A stretch of 9,888 bases of DNA from assembly GCA_013140395.1 (NCBI GenBank), contig JABFSY010000025.1, forward strand, positions 1 through 9,888, read 5' to 3'. Positions within the stretch are counted from its first letter, which is position 1. Each line of letters opens with the position of its first letter. The notes under the pieces are model-generated. The model saw only the letters and a program-made list of their open reading frames with translations. It was not told the origin of the DNA and did no database searches. Made by a program: the position numbers and the translations under genes. This stretch comes from Cyclobacteriaceae bacterium (GTDB lineage Bacteria > Bacteroidota > Bacteroidia > Cytophagales > Cyclobacteriaceae). This document shows, piece after piece, positions 7,979 through 9,888 of this stretch.

Positions 7979-8660
7979 ACTTATTGTCAGCGTTAATCGA
8001 ACAGAATACCACGTTTTCTAAAAAACTATAAAGTCGGTTATAGCGATTTTCGTTGGCTTCAAGACTTGTTAGGGATGGTAAATGGGATGCAAAGAAAAGT
8101 TGTTGATTGGCCGTTATGAGAACGGTGCTTACCAACGATTCGGCAAATGGGTAATTCGGATTAATCACATGGATCAACGAGGCTATCTTAGCACAAACAC
8201 TCTTGAATCCTCCAAACAATCCTTCTTTATTGTGGTCATCTACTCCCTTTGTCAAGTAGGTTTTGTCCAACTCAGCAATCACAATTCGATGTAGCGCTTC
8301 TTCGTTCACGAATTCGAAGGTAGGGTCATATTTTTTTTCTTCTGCCAAAATCCGCAAACAAGTTTTTAGTTTTTCTTTGGGGTCAGCTACGGCACTTGTA
8401 AATATCTCCATCCGATACTCCATCCAATTCCAGTACCACGCGATCAAATAGACTAAGAGCCTATGTTTGTTTTCAAAATACCGATAAATCGATGCTTCTG
8501 TGGAGTCGATTTCCTCTGCTAATTTTTTAAATGTAAACTGCTCGAAGCCCAGCCGGTCTATTAAGAGCACACTGCTATGAATAATCTTTTGACCTAACTG
8601 GGTGTGTTGAGGGTCTCGAATGTAAAGATGGTCGTTTAGCTTGAAAGCAAGTGTAGGCAT
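7971..8660 (-). CDS. TetR/AcrR-family transcriptional regulator
   Basis: Predicted ligand-responsive repressor of the exporter operon, 229 residues. The N-terminal TetR domain spans roughly 22-70. The helix-turn-helix FTFKKLAEEIDSTEASIYRY (42-61) is followed by the family hallmark YFENKHRLL (61-69). The remaining 150 or so residues are helical and divergent, as expected for the ligand-binding and dimerisation domain, and I do not recognise its ligand class. The ATG at 8660 is the only plausible start before the HTH. The stop (TAA at 7973-7971) lies inside the start region of the ABC gene, so the regulator is the first cistron of the operon it probably controls. A near-palindrome between -33 and -7 just upstream is a good candidate operator for autoregulation (inference). 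Confidence 0.9.
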   Translation of the reverse strand: MPTLAFKLNDHLYIRDPQHTQLGQKIIHSSVLLIDRLGFEQFTFKKLAEEIDSTEASIYRYFENKHRLLVYLIAWYWNWMEYRMEIFTSAVADPKEKLKTCLRILAEEKKYDPTFEFVNEEALHRIVIAELDKTYLTKGVDDHNKEGLFGGFKSVCAKIASLIHVINPNYPFAESLVSTVLITANQQLFFASHLPSLTSLEANENRYNRLYSFLENVVFCSINADNKYA

Positions 8661-8677
8661 TTTGATACGGATATAAA

Positions 8678-8711
8678 CAAATATAATAGTATTACTATCA
8701 TTAATCGGAAA
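8678..8711 (-). promoter_or_regulatory. Bacteroidota-type promoter for the TetR-ABC-HlyD-TolC operon
   Basis: On the minus strand TATATTTG (8685-8678) matches the Bacteroidota -7 consensus TAnnTTTG exactly. A weaker -33-like TTTC lies at 8711-8708, 22 bases upstream, within or near the usual spacing. Transcription would start only about 10 bases before the regulator ATG at 8660, giving a very short leader. It is the only good promoter match I found in the 100 bases between the TSUP gene and the regulator. Confidence 0.55.
8683..8701. promoter_or_regulatory. Candidate TetR operator (inverted repeat)
   Basis: The plus strand reads ATAATAGT-ATT-ACTATCAT. The arms pair at seven of eight positions around a three-base centre, with the inner five base pairs (ATAGT/ACTAT) perfect. 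The repeat occupies the promoter spacer and touches the edge of the -7 box, so a bound dimer would block RNA polymerase. Length and placement suit a TetR-family dimer. Binding is inferred, and AT-rich sequence makes chance palindromes fairly common. Confidence 0.45.
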
Positions 8712-8760
8712 GGCTTATATAAAGGTTGCTAATTTGGCTGCTTTATTTTAGATGAAAGAG

Positions 8761-9561
8761 CTAAAGAAGAGTCTCTTTGGCCAGAATCCAGCACCCCATG
8801 GCAAGGGTAAACCAACCAAAAGCCTTTTTTAGTTTGATTCCGGGGATTCTTCGGGAGAGTACATTGCCAAAATGCACGCCCACGATAGCAATGGCAGTAA
8901 GGGTGAGCAGGAACTTCCAGTCCATGGGGCTGTTGAGAACATCGCCCAAAAAGCCGGTGAGTGAGTTAATTGCAATAATAAAGAGCGAAGTTCCTGCGGC
9001 CGTCTTCATAGGCAGGCCTGTTAATAATACCAGTGCCGGAATAATCAAGAAGCCACCCCCGGCCCCAACTAATCCGGTCAGGAATCCAATGAGCATGCCC
9101 TCCACAATGATCAATAGCGTCTGGTATTTTTTTCTTCGTGGCTGTATGTCTCTTCTTCCTCGAATCATAGGAATAGACGCCAATACCATTAGGATCGCAA
9201 AGAGGCCGAGTAGCAAAAATCTTTTTGTAAAAGAAAATTCCCCGATTTGAAACAAGACATCAGGAATAGCCGGAACGATAAATTTTCGAGTGATGAAAAT
9301 GGTAATGATGGACGGAATACCAAAAAGAAAGCCCGTCTTAATATTAACTAAGTGATCTCTATATTTTGGAATCGCGCCAGCAAAGCTGGTCGTACCCACA
9401 ATAAACAGTGAATAGCCAGATGCGGTGACTGCATCCAAATGAAAAAGATAGACTAAAATTGGAATGGAAAGAATGGAGCCACCACCACCCAACAGACCTA
9501 ACAGTAAGCCGATAAAGATCGCGGAAAAGTAGCCGAGGTATTCCAAATGAATTTTTAGCAA
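8761..9561 (-). CDS. TauE/SafE (TSUP) family permease
   Basis: Polytopic inner-membrane protein of 266 residues, typical for the TSUP family, whose members move sulfite, sulfoacetate or other small anions. The family's internal duplication is plain. GLLGGGGSILSIPILVY (22-38) with TASGYSLFIVGTTSFAGA (46-63) is repeated as GLVGAGGGFLIIPALVL (163-179) with TAAGTSLFIIAINSLTG (187-203). Hydrophobic helices cover most of the length, separated by a basic mid-loop (RGRRDIQPRRKK, 134-145). The start is TTG at 9561: no in-frame ATG precedes the first helix, and an in-frame TAG lies 15 bases upstream. It follows the 69-residue gene after 42 bases on the same strand, so they may be co-transcribed. No sulfur-metabolism gene is visible nearby, so the substrate is unassigned. 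Confidence 0.88.
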   Translation of the reverse strand: MLKIHLEYLGYFSAIFIGLLLGLLGGGGSILSIPILVYLFHLDAVTASGYSLFIVGTTSFAGAIPKYRDHLVNIKTGFLFGIPSIITIFITRKFIVPAIPDVLFQIGEFSFTKRFLLLGLFAILMVLASIPMIRGRRDIQPRRKKYQTLLIIVEGMLIGFLTGLVGAGGGFLIIPALVLLTGLPMKTAAGTSLFIIAINSLTGFLGDVLNSPMDWKFLLTLTAIAIVGVHFGNVLSRRIPGIKLKKAFGWFTLAMGCWILAKETLL

Positions 9562-9603
9562 GCTAGAAAATTGTGTCTAGTTGGATTGTACTGTTTGAAA
9601 AAT

Positions 9604-9813
9604 TTATTCGCCTAGTTCACGGATCTCAAAGTCTTTTCCCCGACCAAACTTTAGCAGATCTTTGATGGTGTAGCGTTCCAGCGTGTGTAGGTCTTTTACC
9701 TTGAAGTCTCCGTTTCCCAGAATGTACTCCAATTGAAACTCATATCGATCTCCAAAATTGATGAGGTAATATTTCTTTCCTACCCGTAGCGCGCCAAATG
9801 AGAGACCAGACAT
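9604..9813 (-). CDS. Small conserved-looking protein of unknown function (69 residues)
   Basis: I do not recognise this protein. It has 69 residues, no signal peptide or membrane segment, and a mixed beta-strand/charged composition: KKYYLINFGDRYEFQLEYIL (13-32), then DFKVKDLHTLERYTIKDLLK and an acidic C-terminus. This suggests a small soluble beta-rich fold, possibly SH3- or Tudor-like, but that is only an impression. The ATG at 9813 is chosen because a plausible upstream reading frame ends 11 bases before it. The same frame stays open to the window edge, so a longer protein cannot be excluded. It precedes the TSUP permease on the same strand. Confidence 0.65.
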   Translation of the reverse strand: MSGLSFGALRVGKKYYLINFGDRYEFQLEYILGNGDFKVKDLHTLERYTIKDLLKFGRGKDFEIRELGE

Positions 9814-9824
9814 GATTTCAAAAG

Positions 9825-9888
9825 TTACTGACGTAGGTCTTCTTCTCTCTCCAACATTAAGATCGATGCCTGAGGTACAATGAAGTAC
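9825..9888 (-). CDS. Possible C-terminal end of an unidentified gene, cut by the window edge
   Basis: On the minus strand a frame enters from the right edge and ends with TAA at 9827-9825. Its last 20 residues include YFIVPQASILML and a charged end LEREEDLRQ, which looks like coding sequence. The stop sits 11 bases before the ATG of the 69-residue gene, as expected for an operon neighbour. Twenty codons are too few for identification, and another frame is also open here, so this is tentative. Confidence 0.35.
   Translation of the reverse strand, partial: YFIVPQASILMLEREEDLRQ

Noticed and set aside
8748..8780. Hairpin terminator at the end of the TSUP gene from AAGAG/CTCTT
   Set aside because: The arms are separated by a single base, so no hairpin can form, and there is no following T-run.
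8777..9250. Plus-strand open frame of 157 codons antisense to the TSUP permease
   Set aside because: The permease frame has both copies of the family repeat; the antisense product is proline- and serine-rich with no recognisable features.

Overview
The window looks like part of a Bacteroidota chromosome, most likely from the Cytophagales side. The reasons are: genes lacking obvious Shine-Dalgarno sequences, a TAnnTTTG-type -7 box, a Tat/lipoprotein leader ending in Cys-Ser-Lys-Asp-Asp, a stand-alone NadR-type kinase, and an exporter operon of a type I associate with this phylum. The genus cannot be fixed from the sequence alone. No rRNA, tRNA, CRISPR array, insertion sequence or phage gene was seen, and genes fill almost all of the window.

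Layout from left to right. (1) Positions 1-1481, minus strand: a two-gene unit. A NadR-type ribosylnicotinamide kinase overlaps by four bases (ATGA) the start of an MFS_3-type permease whose C-terminal end lies beyond the left edge. (2) Positions 1596-3047, plus strand: a FAD-dependent amine oxidase with a twin-arginine lipoprotein leader and a GTG start. It is convergent with the next block, 11 bases apart. (3) Positions 3059-8660, minus strand: a tightly packed four-gene operon transcribed in the order TetR-type regulator, ABC permease-ATPase, HlyD-type adaptor, TolC-type outer-membrane channel. Its promoter region holds a clear -7 box with a near-perfect inverted repeat in the spacer. (4) Positions 8761-9813, minus strand: a TauE/SafE (TSUP) permease with a TTG start, preceded by a 69-residue protein of unknown function, and at the right edge possibly the last 20 codons of another gene.

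The four-gene operon encodes every layer of a type 1-like exporter across both membranes: inner-membrane ABC protein, periplasmic adaptor and outer-membrane channel, under a local repressor. No obvious cargo gene lies beside it. Its most notable property is the ABC nucleotide-binding domain. It keeps the P-loop lysine, but it lacks the Walker A Ser/Thr, the Walker B Asp-Glu pair, the LSGGQ signature, the Q-loop Gln and the H-loop His. Some of these changes probably mark a Bacteroidota exporter lineage rather than this gene alone, but the combination makes normal ATP hydrolysis doubtful and is the best candidate here for a poorly described system.
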